A stretch of 64,000 nucleotides of DNA from Natronobeatus ordinarius (GTDB lineage Archaea; Halobacteriota; Halobacteria; Halobacteriales; Natrialbaceae), in assembly GCF_024362485.1 (NCBI RefSeq), contig NZ_CP101456.1:1488001-1552000 (forward strand). Reading direction: 5' to 3'. Shown here piece by piece: positions 31,463 through 39,863 of this stretch (positions within the stretch are counted from its first letter, which is position 1; every line of letters begins with the position of its first letter). The position numbers and the translations under genes were made by a program. Below the pieces are notes generated by a model. The model was given only the letters and a program-made list of their open reading frames with translations. It was not told the DNA's origin and did no database searches.

Positions 31463-32509
31463 ATGCTCGAACTCGACGGCTCCGACGCCGGCGGACAGTT
31501 CGTCAGGACGGCACTCGCGCTCTCGGCGCTCGAGAACGAACCGGTTCGCCTCGAAAACGTCCGCGGCGGGCGGTCGACGCCCGGGTTGCGACCACAGCAC
31601 CTCGCGGGCGTCGAGACCATCGCGGCGGTCTGTGACGCCGACGTCTCGGGCGCCGACGTCGGATCGCAGACGGTCGAGTTCGATCCTCGAAGCGGGAGGG
31701 TGGACGATGGGCGACTCCCCGGCGGAACGTACGCCGTCGACATCGGCACGGCCGGCAGCATCACCCTCCTGTTCGACACCCTCCTGCCGCTTTCGGTACG
31801 GCTCGAGTCGCCGCTCTCGGTGACCGTCACCGGCGGCACGGACGTGAAGTGGGCCCCGCCGCTCGACTACGTCCGGTACGTGAAGCTCCCGCTGCTTCGC
31901 CGGTCCGGGCTCGTGGCCGCCGTCGAGGTCGATCGCCGGGGATTCTACCCGACAGGCGGCGGCCGGGCGACGCTCCACCTCGCACCCGCTGCCCTCGAGC
32001 CACTCGCCCTCGAATCTCGTGGCGACCTCGAGGGCGTCCGGCTCTACTCGACGGAAGCCGACGCGCTCGCGGACCGGGACGTCGCGACCCGCCAGGCCGA
32101 GGGCGCACTCGAGCGACTCGATCCCGGCGAGCGCGGGCTCGAGGTGGGAGAACGCGTCGAGACGACGGCAGCGAGTGCCTGCCCCGGTTCGGCGTTCGTT
32201 CTGCGCGTCGACGGCGAGTCCGGTCCCGCCGGGTTCACCGCCCTCGGTGAGCGAGGAAAACCCGCCGAGCGAGTCGGCGAGGACGCTGCCGACGCTGCGA
32301 TCCGGTTCCTCGAGCACGACGCACCCGTAGATCGCCACCTTGCAGACCAGCTGCTGGTGTTCCTCGCACTCGCGGGTGGCCGAGTTCGGATTCCCGAGGT
32401 GACCGCGCACGTCGAGACGAGTCTCAAGCTGCTCGCGTCGTTCGATTTCGACGTGACCCTGGCGTCCGGGTCCGGGCCGACGCGTGTCGTGGTCGGCGAG
32501 GTCGAGTAA
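31463..32509 (+). CDS. rtcA: RNA 3'-terminal phosphate cyclase
   Basis: 348 residues. It converts RNA 3'-phosphate ends to 2',3'-cyclic phosphate with ATP, acting in RNA repair or processing. Characteristic segments: ELDGSDAGGQFVRTALALSA at the N-terminus, GGRSTPGLRPQHLAG, GGTDVKWAPPLDYVR, RGFYPTGGGRATLHL, and DRHLADQLLVFLALAGG. The His in TAHVETSLKLL near the C-terminus is in the position expected for the adenylated catalytic His (aligned by eye). CTATTT about 29 nt upstream fits a leaderless start. It lies 45 bp after the lipoprotein gene. Confidence 0.95.
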   Translation: MLELDGSDAGGQFVRTALALSALENEPVRLENVRGGRSTPGLRPQHLAGVETIAAVCDADVSGADVGSQTVEFDPRSGRVDDGRLPGGTYAVDIGTAGSITLLFDTLLPLSVRLESPLSVTVTGGTDVKWAPPLDYVRYVKLPLLRRSGLVAAVEVDRRGFYPTGGGRATLHLAPAALEPLALESRGDLEGVRLYSTEADALADRDVATRQAEGALERLDPGERGLEVGERVETTAASACPGSAFVLRVDGESGPAGFTALGERGKPAERVGEDAADAAIRFLEHDAPVDRHLADQLLVFLALAGGRVRIPEVTAHVETSLKLLASFDFDVTLASGSGPTRVVVGEVE

Positions 32510-32517
32510 CGATACAA

Positions 32518-32524
32518 CTTATAG
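32518..32524 (+). promoter_or_regulatory. TATA box of the kdgK leader
   Basis: CTTATAG, eight bases after the rtcA stop codon and centred 26-27 nt before the ATG at 32548, not before the kdgK GTG at 32598. The spacing makes that ATG the probable first codon of the transcript. Confidence 0.6.
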
Positions 32525-32547
32525 CACACCACTCCATCTGGCAATCT

Positions 32548-32601
32548 ATGGACGAGACAGGTGCCGCCGAACGTCGTCTGGCCCGGGGGTTGGTGTCGTG
32601 A
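32548..32601 (+). CDS. Candidate leaderless 17-residue mini-ORF before kdgK
   Basis: ATG at 32548 encodes MDETGAAERRLARGLVS, ending at TGA 32599-32601, which overlaps the GTG start of kdgK as GTGA. The TATA box sits at the exact distance for transcription to begin at this ATG. Translation of kdgK would then depend on ribosomes finishing the mini-ORF. An alternative is that the segment is only a 50-nt leader. The mini-ORF is too short to judge by composition. Confidence 0.45.
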   Translation: MDETGAAERRLARGLVS

Positions 32602-33551
32602 GCGACCTCGTCACTTTCGGCGAGACGATGCTCCGGCTCTCCCCGCCGCGGAACGAACGAATCGAAACCGCGAGCGAGTTCGAGGTTCGCGCTGCAGGCG
32701 CAGAGAGCAACGCGGCCGTCGCCGCCGAACGGCTTGGGACGACCACGACGTGGCTGTCGAAGCTTCCCGATTCGCCGCTGGGACGACGCGTCGTCGGCGA
32801 GCTCAACCAGTACGGCATCGACACCGAAGTCGTCTGGAGCCGCTCGGGCAGACAGGGGACGTACTACCTCGAGCAAGGGGGGAAACCCCGCGGCACGAAC
32901 GTCGTTTACGACCGGGCGAACGCCGCCATCACGACGGCAGAAGCCGAGGAGTTCGACGTCGGGCTGATCAGAGATGCCCGAGTGTTTTTCACGACGGGGA
33001 TCACGCCTGCGCTCTCCTCGACGCTGCGGGAAACGACGATGAAGATGCTGAAAGCCGCCAGGGACGCCGGAACGACGACCGCGTTCGACGTCAACTACCG
33101 GCGCAAACTCTGGGAGCCCGAGGCGGCCCGGGAGACGCTGTTGAAGCTGTTCCCCGGCATCGACGTCCTCGTCATCGCCGCCCGGGACGCCCGCACGGTG
33201 CTCGATTTCGAAGGTGACCCGCGCCAGCTCGCGCACAAGCTCGCCTCGAGTTTCGAGTTCACCACCGTCGTCGTCACCCGCGGCGACCACGGCGCCCTCG
33301 CCTGGCACGACAACGTCGTCCACGACCACGGCGTCTACGAAACGGAGACGGTCAACCCCGTCGGCTCGGGTGACGCGTTCACCGGCGCGTTCCTCGCGCG
33401 CCGGCTCGCAGGCGACGACGTCTCGACGGCACTCGAGTACGCCTCTGCGACAGCGGCGCTCAAGCGCACCATCCCGGGCGACGTCGCGCTCGTCACGAAA
33501 CGCGAGGTCGACGAGGTCGTCGCTGGCGACGGGGAGTACATCTCGCGGTGA
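32598..33551 (+). CDS. kdgK: 2-keto-3-deoxygluconate kinase (PfkB family)
   Basis: 317 residues from a GTG at 32598, where family similarity begins (VSDLVTFGETMLRLSPP). The enzyme phosphorylates 2-keto-3-deoxygluconate in the semi-phosphorylative Entner-Doudoroff pathway used by haloarchaea for glucose. PfkB features: RAAGAESNAAVAAERLG near residues 33-49, DVNYRRKLWEP, and the C-terminal anion-hole signature ETVNPVGSGDAFTGAFLARR. Other sugar kinases of the same family are possible, but the N-terminal and middle segments match KDG kinases best. It is preceded by the short leader ORF described separately. Confidence 0.88.
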   Translation: MSDLVTFGETMLRLSPPRNERIETASEFEVRAAGAESNAAVAAERLGTTTTWLSKLPDSPLGRRVVGELNQYGIDTEVVWSRSGRQGTYYLEQGGKPRGTNVVYDRANAAITTAEAEEFDVGLIRDARVFFTTGITPALSSTLRETTMKMLKAARDAGTTTAFDVNYRRKLWEPEAARETLLKLFPGIDVLVIAARDARTVLDFEGDPRQLAHKLASSFEFTTVVVTRGDHGALAWHDNVVHDHGVYETETVNPVGSGDAFTGAFLARRLAGDDVSTALEYASATAALKRTIPGDVALVTKREVDEVVAGDGEYISR

Positions 33552-33665
33552 CGCCACACACGGGAACGGGTTCCGTCTCGGACTCCCGGTAATTTCGCTG
33601 TAGCGTGTGTGGGTATCCCACACCTGAGAAACGTTTTACACCCGGGCCGGGCAACCTTCGAGTCG

Positions 33666-34169
33666 ATGGTTTCGATCCGCCAAGCGACGCCGCCAGACGC
33701 GCCGTCGGTTCAGGACGTCGCTCGAGAGAGCTGGCACGCCGCCTACGACGACCTGCTCGGTGTCGCGACCGTCGAGGAAACGGTCGACGAGTGGTACGAT
33801 CGCGCGGCTCTCGAGACGTCGATCGACGACGCCCGCGACCGCGCCGACGCAGCGTTTCTCGTCGCCGAAGACGCGACCGACGGGATCGTCGGGTTCGTCC
33901 ACGTGATCCCGTCGCGCGAGGAGCCGTCGGTCGGCTCTCTGCTCAGGATCTACGTCCGGCCTCGCTCGTGGGGTGAGGGCGTGGGAACGGCGCTGCTCGA
34001 GTCGCTCGAGGCCGCCGTCGGCCCCGCGTTCGACCGACTGCGACTGCTCGTCCTCGCAGAGAACGAGGTTGGCGTCTCCTTCTACGAGTCGAAGAGATTC
34101 GAGCGCGTCGAGACGCGTGAGAGTGAACTCGAGGGGCTCGAGGAGTACGTCTACGAGCGGCCGCTGTAG
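33666..34169 (+). CDS. GNAT family N-acetyltransferase
   Basis: 167 residues from the ATG at 33666, with TTTTAC about 29 nt upstream. The start ISIRQATPPDAPSVQDVARE in slightly varied form and VEETVDEWYDRAALETSI match the paralogue at 24670. Acetyl-CoA motif A reads IYVRPRSWGEGVGTALLESL and motif B LLVLAENEVGVSFYESKRFE. The last 40 codons are repeated in broken form at 34829-34954, on the other side of the next gene. Acceptor unknown. Confidence 0.9.
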   Translation: MVSIRQATPPDAPSVQDVARESWHAAYDDLLGVATVEETVDEWYDRAALETSIDDARDRADAAFLVAEDATDGIVGFVHVIPSREEPSVGSLLRIYVRPRSWGEGVGTALLESLEAAVGPAFDRLRLLVLAENEVGVSFYESKRFERVETRESELEGLEEYVYERPL

Positions 34170-34251
34170 GCTCGAGTCGCCTCGAGTGGGCACGAGAATC
34201 ATCACGAAACCCACCAATTGTGTTTTTGTCACTTCGGATCGAACGGCCACT

Positions 34252-34812
34252 ATGGGAACCTCCCAGCCCCGCATCGACGAACTCCAGGCGCTGTGTCACC
34301 GCTACGGACCCGGCCGGCTTCCGAGAGCCGATCGGTACGAGATCGGTGCCGGCTACGCGGCGGCCGCGGCCGCGTTCGTTGCGGCGGTCGCGTTCGCGGC
34401 CGGGACGTTCGTCGCCTCGCTGATCGGCGCTCCGCTCACCGCCGCCCATCCGTTCTGGTCCGGGGTCGGTCTCGTGGCGATCCCGTTCGTCGTCCCGGCC
34501 GCGTTCGTCGCCGGCACGCTCGTCTGGAGGTCCCTCCCGGCGTCCACGCCGCGCTTCGGTGCGGTCGGGGGCGTGCTCACGGCCGTGCTCACCTACGTCC
34601 TCTCGCTCGCGGCCGTCTTCTTCGTGCTCGCGCTTTACGCCGTGGCAGCGGGAGCGCCCGAGGGCCTCGAGGCAGCGGTCGTGGAACTCGCCGCCCTCAC
34701 GACGCTGATCGGGATCTTCGCGGTCGTCTTCACGACGTGGCTCACGATCCCGGCCGCCATCGTCGGCGGGCTGGTGTACGAGCGAGCGAACGGACGCTCG
34801 TCGGCCGAGTGA
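34252..34812 (+). CDS. Uncharacterised haloarchaeal membrane protein
   Basis: 186 residues from the ATG at 34252. A short polar N-terminus (QPRIDELQALCHRYGPGRLP) precedes four hydrophobic helices rich in Ala, Val and Phe; the last ends WLTIPAAIVGGLVYERANG. A T-rich TTTTTG about 30 nt upstream may be the promoter element. Its stop codon is 17 bp before the truncated GNAT copy, so this gene sits between a whole and a partial GNAT gene. Function unknown. Confidence 0.75.
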   Translation: MGTSQPRIDELQALCHRYGPGRLPRADRYEIGAGYAAAAAAFVAAVAFAAGTFVASLIGAPLTAAHPFWSGVGLVAIPFVVPAAFVAGTLVWRSLPASTPRFGAVGGVLTAVLTYVLSLAAVFFVLALYAVAAGAPEGLEAAVVELAALTTLIGIFAVVFTTWLTIPAAIVGGLVYERANGRSSAE

Positions 34813-34828
34813 GCGGGATCCGTCCTGG

Positions 34829-34954
34829 CGGCTCGTCCTCGCAGAGAACGAGGTCGCCGTCTCCTTCTACGACTCGAGCGGGTTCGAACGCGTCGAGGCT
34901 CGCGAGAGCGAGTTCGATGGCCTCGAAGAGTACGTCTACGAGAAACCGATCTGA
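34829..34954 (+). pseudogene. 3' remnant of a GNAT acetyltransferase gene
   Basis: In one frame this encodes RLVLAENEVAVSFYDSSGFE, then RVEARESEFDGLEEYVYEKPI and a stop. It matches the last 40 or so residues of the GNAT protein at 33666 (LLVLAENEVGVSFYESKRFE ... YVYERPL) with only scattered differences, and DNA identity is also high. No start codon or acetyl-CoA motif A precedes it. It is best explained as the residue of a duplication. Confidence 0.8.
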
Positions 34955-34994
34955 GTAGAACCGGCGGGTGGGTCGACGATCAGCTCGAGCGGCC

Positions 34995-35243
34995 TCACTC
35001 CTGCAGTTCGACGCAGACTTCCGACGGTGACACGCCGACGACACACCCTTCGTACGTGAACTCGACGCGACACTCCGTTCCGTGGCTCATCAGTGCATCC
35101 AGCGCGTCCACGTCGACGACGTCGAACAGGGGCGCTAACTCGGTCATCGGTTCGTTCGTACACGAGGCGACGGCGCGGACGATCGTTACCGCCAGTGGTT
35201 CGCGAATCGCCGTACAGAACACCCCTTCGCTGTTTTCGTTCAC
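34995..35243 (-). CDS. HalOD1 output-domain protein
   Basis: 82 residues from a GTG at 35243. Core LAVTIVRAVASCTNEPMTEL, then APLFDVVDVDALDALM and VEFTYEGCVVGV, is the HalOD1 domain, a small haloarchaeal module found alone or after response-regulator receivers and thought to act as a signalling output. An in-frame GTG at 35270 would give 91 residues, but a CTATAA box directly abuts that codon (35271-35277), so transcription should begin near 35247 and the later GTG fits better. No partner kinase nearby. Confidence 0.8.
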   Translation of the reverse strand: MNENSEGVFCTAIREPLAVTIVRAVASCTNEPMTELAPLFDVVDVDALDALMSHGTECRVEFTYEGCVVGVSPSEVCVELQE

Positions 35244-35435
35244 CGAGACGTCGCTACGACGCTCGGACACTTATAGATGGTTGTACGCTGTCCAACTCTG
35301 CCTACGGGTACTCGATTCTGAACTAGTGCTGTCGGCACGGTGTGACCAGTTTGACGGCGCCGATGCCGGATCGGGTGTGGCTGTGCACCGGTTGACGCCC
35401 TATCGCTGTTCACGAGGCGGTGGGCGTCGCGTCGC

Positions 35436-36722
35436 TCAATCCTCGGCTTCGTCGACGACCTCGATGCCGCGGTTGTTCACCGCCATCGGGTCGAGGCCGA
35501 CCTCCTGGAGGAAGTTCTTGTACTCGCGTTCGCACTGTTCGGCGGCTTTCTGTTTGTCACTCGCACGATCACAGAGGGCCACGAGGTCTTCGGGCACCTC
35601 GTTCTGGTAGACGATCCAGTGGTTGATCAGGTCAGAGAGCCGGCGGATCGGGCTCGTGAAGTGGCCGTAGATCTCGAAGTTGAGCGCGTGGTGGCCGCCG
35701 AAGGGGTCGTTCATGTAGCGAGCGCGCGGCATCACCTTCATCACGGCCCACTGGATCTTATCGAGCTGTCGACCCGGGGCGTCCTCGAGGGTGGCGTTGA
35801 CGGCCTTTCGCGGGTCGTCCCAGGTGTCGCCGGGGATCGAGACGCCATCGAGTTCCTGGATCTCCTGGAGGGCCTTCGACCACTCGTCGGGGGTGGGCTG
35901 GGGGTGGACGCGGTACATCGCCTCGACGCCACGATTCCACATCAGCTCGTGGGTAACGGCCTTGTTCGCTTTCAGCATGCACTCCTCGATGATGGTGTGG
36001 GCCCGATCTCGGCTCGGGTTGAGGACGAGCGAGCCGTCTTCCTTGCGGATCTCGTGCATCCGGTCTGCGACCTCGTGGACGAGTTTGTTCTCCTCGTGTA
36101 GCGGTGCGTCGGGATCGTCGAGGCGCTGCTCGGCCTGGGCGTAGGTGAGTCGCTCGTCGGACTCGATGACGGATTTGTAGATGTCGATCTCGTCGTAGCT
36201 CAGCGTCTCCTTGTCGAGGTGCATCTCGACGGTGTGAGCGAAGCGTTCCTCGTTGGGGACGAGCGAACAGACGGATTCGGCGAGAATCGGCGGCAGCATG
36301 TGGATCGTGTAGCCGGGGAGGTAGACCGTGTTGCCCCGTTCGACGGCTTCGGCCCACATCTCGCTCTCGGGGTGAACGTAGTGGGTGACGTCGGCAATGT
36401 GCACCCAGAGGACGTACTCGTCGTCGCGCTCTTCGATCGAGAGCGCGTCGTCGAAGTCCTGGGCGTCGATCGGATCGGTCGTCCACGTCGTCAGGTCACG
36501 TAAGTCGACTCGCTCGTCGATCCGTTCGTCGATCTCGGCCTGGACGTCGCCGGTCCGCTCCTCGGCTTCGTCCATCACCGCCGCCGGGAACGTATCGCGG
36601 ATCTCGAACTTCTCGAACAGCTCTTCGCGTTTGTTCTCGAGGTGGCGGGCGACTTCCTCGGAGATTTCGACGGGGCCTTGCCCCTCGGCCGTCCCGGCGG
36701 CGGCCTGTGCATCGTCACTCAT
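35436..36722 (-). CDS. rnr: RNase R-type 3'-5' exoribonuclease (RNB domain)
   Basis: 428 residues from the ATG at 36722, with CTTTGA about 27 nt upstream. It degrades RNA from the 3' end. The RNB catalytic motif TDPIDAQDFDD at 82-92 carries the metal-binding Asp residues, followed by LWVHIADVTHYVHPES, PPILAESVCSLVPNEERFAH and the C-terminal FTSPIRRLSDLINHW. The cold-shock and S1 domains of bacterial RNase R are missing, which is the normal architecture for haloarchaeal RNase R. It follows the small zinc-ribbon gene by 84 bp on the same strand. Confidence 0.95.
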   Translation of the reverse strand: MSDDAQAAAGTAEGQGPVEISEEVARHLENKREELFEKFEIRDTFPAAVMDEAEERTGDVQAEIDERIDERVDLRDLTTWTTDPIDAQDFDDALSIEERDDEYVLWVHIADVTHYVHPESEMWAEAVERGNTVYLPGYTIHMLPPILAESVCSLVPNEERFAHTVEMHLDKETLSYDEIDIYKSVIESDERLTYAQAEQRLDDPDAPLHEENKLVHEVADRMHEIRKEDGSLVLNPSRDRAHTIIEECMLKANKAVTHELMWNRGVEAMYRVHPQPTPDEWSKALQEIQELDGVSIPGDTWDDPRKAVNATLEDAPGRQLDKIQWAVMKVMPRARYMNDPFGGHHALNFEIYGHFTSPIRRLSDLINHWIVYQNEVPEDLVALCDRASDKQKAAEQCEREYKNFLQEVGLDPMAVNNRGIEVVDEAED

Positions 36723-36806
36723 ACCGGCGCCTACGAACGAGAGCGTCAAAGACGTGTCGGGACCAGCGTCCGGAAGCGCGAGAGCGGTTCACCCTCCCTC
36801 AGTCGG

Positions 36807-37097
36807 CTACCGCTCCTCGAGTCGCCCGTACCGTCGCTCGACCGTCGTGACGTACCACGTGAGAAACTCCTCCTGGCTGCGCTCTCCCGCGCCGATCTCG
36901 ACGAGCAGCTCCTCGAGCCCGGCTCGCGAGTGATGGCAACACGCTCGATCGCAGGGCTTACAGAGGTATTCGAACGCCTTGCCGTCGCGATCCCAGCGGT
37001 CGCCGTACTTGTCGTACTCGCGAGCCTCGTCCCGGGGAACCGACGTGCCACAGGCGATGCACGTCACCGTCGGGGTGCGCCGTCGGGAGGGCCACAT
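36807..37097 (-). CDS. Small zinc-ribbon protein
   Basis: 96 residues from the ATG at 37097. Two CxxC pairs (CIACG near residue 12 and CKPC near residue 47, with an adjacent CCHH) make a zinc ribbon. The C-terminal half is helical (GLEELLVEIGAGERSQEEFL). No known family beyond conserved haloarchaeal zinc-ribbon proteins. It is upstream of and co-directional with the RNase R gene, though that gene has its own promoter-like sequence. Confidence 0.75.
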   Translation of the reverse strand: MWPSRRRTPTVTCIACGTSVPRDEAREYDKYGDRWDRDGKAFEYLCKPCDRACCHHSRAGLEELLVEIGAGERSQEEFLTWYVTTVERRYGRLEER

Positions 37098-37219
37098 GAT
37101 ACGTCGATCGGCGTGTGCATACTTAGCGATTACCACACCCGTCGTCGACGCTAACGGTCCGGTCGGCCGACCGGTCTCGAGACGGGCGTTTTATGCCCCG
37201 ACCGGTCATCCTCCCGGAC

Positions 37220-37699
37220 ATGCAGGTCAAGTCCAGACACCACCTCCGAAGCGACGCCGTCTCCGACCTCGAGGAGACGATCTCGACACAGCTCGGCGTC
37301 GACCTCGACGGGGACACTTACGAGCGCGTCGAGTTCGAGGACGAGGCGCTCGAGGTGATCCTGATCGACGGCGAGCCGCAGGTCGCCACCTTCGAGGGGG
37401 AGCTGTTCCTGACGGTCCGCGGCGCGAACGCTTACGAACCCGAGCGGCGACTGGTCACCGTCGACGCCGGCGCGATCTCGTTCGTCAGCGACGGCGCGGA
37501 CGTGATGCGCCCGGGGATCACCGAGGCGAGCGAGGACATCGAGGGCGGCGACCTGGTGGTGATCGCCGAGGAGACCCACGGAAAGATCCTGGCGGTCGGT
37601 CGCGCCCGGGTCGACGGCTCGGAGATGGTCGGCGACGAGGGCAAGGTCGTCGACTCGCTGCACCACGTCGGCGACGAACTGTTCGGCTTTACGGGCTGA
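37220..37699 (+). CDS. PUA-domain RNA-binding protein (MCT-1/Tma20-like)
   Basis: 159 residues from the ATG at 37220, TTTTAT about 30 nt upstream. The N-terminal domain (MQVKSRHHLRSDAVSDLEET) resembles archaeal homologues of MCT-1/Tma20. The C-terminal half, VTVDAGAISFVSDGADVMRP and VVIAEETHGKILAVGRARVD, is a PUA domain that binds structured RNA. Archaeal members are presumed to work in translation or RNA modification. Its 3' end overlaps the end of the convergent MFS gene by 11 bp. Confidence 0.88.
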   Translation: MQVKSRHHLRSDAVSDLEETISTQLGVDLDGDTYERVEFEDEALEVILIDGEPQVATFEGELFLTVRGANAYEPERRLVTVDAGAISFVSDGADVMRPGITEASEDIEGGDLVVIAEETHGKILAVGRARVDGSEMVGDEGKVVDSLHHVGDELFGFTG

Positions 37700-38921
37700 C
37701 CGGATCGACACGTGACGCTCGCCGACGCAGGCTCCGCTCGAGGACGGCGACGGAGGCCAGTCCAGCAAGCGCACCGGCAGCGAGCGTCGGCCAGGCGAGA
37801 GCGTAGCCGCCGACGTCGAGCGCCAGCCCGAAGACGACCGGCGAGACGACCGTCGTCGAGAAGCCGACGAACGACTGGATCGACAGCGCCGTCCCGACCT
37901 GGTCGTCGTCGACGACCTCGGTGACCAGCGTCGAGGTGGGCGCGCTGTCGACGCTCAGCAGCGTCCCGTACACCAACAACAGCGCGACGAGCGCCGGCAG
38001 TGGGAGCCAGCCGAGGACGCCCAGGGTCGCGCTACAGATCGCGCTCCCCCCGAGGCCGAGCCCGATCGTCCTCGAGCGACCGATCCGGTCCGAGAGTACG
38101 CCACCGGCAACGTTTCCGACGCCGCTCATCGCGGTGACGACGCCGACGAGCAGGCCGGCGAGCGTCGCGGCGCCGACGCCGAACGCACCGCCGCTCGAGC
38201 CGACCGCCGCGAACGCGGGCGTCACGAGCAGGAACGCCAGCAGCCAGTTGCGAACGCCGAACAGCTCCCAGTTGTGCCAGGAGTAGACGCTCACGCAGGC
38301 GAGGTAGGCGCGGTTTTTCAGCAGTGATCGGTCGACGCCGCGGCTCGAGCGCGCGCTCCGACCGGGGCTGTCCTCGGCGAGTCCGAGCATCAATGGCGGG
38401 ACGGCGAGCGCGCCGACGCTCGTCACGGCGATGGCGGTTCGCCAGTCGACCGCGTCGGCGACGACGGTCGCCGCGACGAACGAGAGGCCGCTGCTCAGCG
38501 AGAACGTCCCGATGTAGAGCCCCATCGCCCGCCCGCGGACGTCCGCGGGGTACCAGTCGCTGACGAAGCGCATCCCGGGGACGTAGACGCCCGCGATGAA
38601 CAGCCCCGAGAGGAAGCGAAACGCGGTTCCGGAGAGAAAGCCCGTCGCGAAGAGCGCAAACCCGAGGCTGAAGAGGCCGGTGCCCGCCGCGCCGACGCTC
38701 ACCACCCACCGCGGCGAGTATCGATCCGCCAGCCAGCCGGCCGGGAGGATCGCGACGAGGTAGCCCGCCTGGAAGACGCCGAAGATGATCCCTGCTCGAG
38801 TCCCCGAGAGCCCCCACTCCTCGACGATCAGCGGGAGGACTGCCGAGTAGTTGAACCAGACGAGGATCGACAGGAACAGCGCGAGAGAGGTGACGACGAG
38901 GGCCCTGGTTCGCGAGCGCAC
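37689..38921 (-). CDS. Major facilitator superfamily transporter
   Basis: 410 residues from a GTG at 38921; a TATA-like AAATAC lies about 27 nt upstream. Twelve hydrophobic helices with the MFS loop motif GWLADRYSPRW after helix 2 and GGVLSDRIGRSRT in the second half. The SDWYPADVRGRAMGLYIGTF segment is typical of the anion:cation symporter and nitrate/sugar acid-type families. Substrate unknown. Its end overlaps the convergent PUA-domain gene. Confidence 0.88.
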   Translation of the reverse strand: MRSRTRALVVTSLALFLSILVWFNYSAVLPLIVEEWGLSGTRAGIIFGVFQAGYLVAILPAGWLADRYSPRWVVSVGAAGTGLFSLGFALFATGFLSGTAFRFLSGLFIAGVYVPGMRFVSDWYPADVRGRAMGLYIGTFSLSSGLSFVAATVVADAVDWRTAIAVTSVGALAVPPLMLGLAEDSPGRSARSSRGVDRSLLKNRAYLACVSVYSWHNWELFGVRNWLLAFLLVTPAFAAVGSSGGAFGVGAATLAGLLVGVVTAMSGVGNVAGGVLSDRIGRSRTIGLGLGGSAICSATLGVLGWLPLPALVALLLVYGTLLSVDSAPTSTLVTEVVDDDQVGTALSIQSFVGFSTTVVSPVVFGLALDVGGYALAWPTLAAGALAGLASVAVLERSLRRRASRVDPVSP

Positions 38922-39024
38922 GTATCTGGTCCGTACAGAGTCGCAGTATTTGACTGTCGGGGTGTCGGCCGATCGAACCGCGACGGCTCGAGTGTGGCGC
39001 CCAGGGGGCGGCGATCGTTGCCAC

Positions 39025-39738
39025 TCAGGCGCCGTCGGTCGACTCGAGCTCGTCTTCCTCGTAGGCGTCCTCGTAGCGGTCCATTGCGTCCGCGTAGCCC
39101 CGTCTGGCGAGTTCGTACGTCTCCCGGAGGTCGGCGGTCGGTTCTTCGGTCGCGTCGACGCGAAGGTCGTCGTAGAAGGGGTCCAGCTCGCGGTCTTCGG
39201 TCGTGCGCACCAGCAGGGCGGCGCTTTGCACCGGCAGCTCCTCGCGTTTGTCGCCGCCTTCCTCGTAGCCGGCCTCGAGCGCGTCGATCAGCCGCTTGGC
39301 CAGCGGTTCGGCGCGGTCGCTCGCCTCGTAGCTCGCCGCGGTCGCTTCGATCACCGACTCGCCGGTTAGCAGGTTGCCCGCGACGGTGTAGTTCTCGCCC
39401 TCGAGGTGGCCGTACCAGTCGCGACACTCCTCGCCGGAGAACGTGAAGGTCCCGTCGGCGTCGACGCCGTGGAGCTGGCGGCCGGCCGCGCCGTCGTCGG
39501 CGTTGAGCAGCGCCTCGAGGGCGTCCCCGATGGCGAGCCCCTCGTCGACGTACTGGAGACCGCGTCGGCCGAGGTCGACGTTGACCAGACTTTGTGTGGC
39601 GATCGCGCCGTTCTCGCTGGCGAACGGACAGAGCGTGCCGACGCCGGCGAGGCGGGTCGTCACCGCGACGCCGAACCGGCGCTGTGGCTCGCCGTCCTCG
39701 TCCTCGTACGTCTCCCGGACGCAGATGCTGAACGTCAT
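39025..39738 (-). CDS. DUF1028 family protein (Ntn-hydrolase-like)
   Basis: 237 residues from the ATG at 39738, with an A/T-rich box about 27 nt upstream. The N-terminal MTFSICVRETYEDEDGEPQR, then FGVAVTTRLAGVGTLCPFAS and GAIATQSLVNVDLGRRG, are DUF1028 hallmarks. The family is predicted to share the Ntn-hydrolase fold with a processed N-terminal nucleophile, but no activity is firmly known. A C-terminal helical extension is acidic. It lies upstream of the first MFS gene on the same strand, 103 bp apart. Confidence 0.88.
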   Translation of the reverse strand: MTFSICVRETYEDEDGEPQRRFGVAVTTRLAGVGTLCPFASENGAIATQSLVNVDLGRRGLQYVDEGLAIGDALEALLNADDGAAGRQLHGVDADGTFTFSGEECRDWYGHLEGENYTVAGNLLTGESVIEATAASYEASDRAEPLAKRLIDALEAGYEEGGDKREELPVQSAALLVRTTEDRELDPFYDDLRVDATEEPTADLRETYELARRGYADAMDRYEDAYEEDELESTDGA

Positions 39739-39863
39739 GGCCGTCTCCAGGGAGTGGGTCGACAAAAAATCAGGCGTACCGGCAGGCGTGTGCCGAAGTC
39801 CGGACCGCCTCGAGGCAGTGCCGTCGAGGGCGGCATCGACTCGAGGTGATCCGTATCGGTCGA

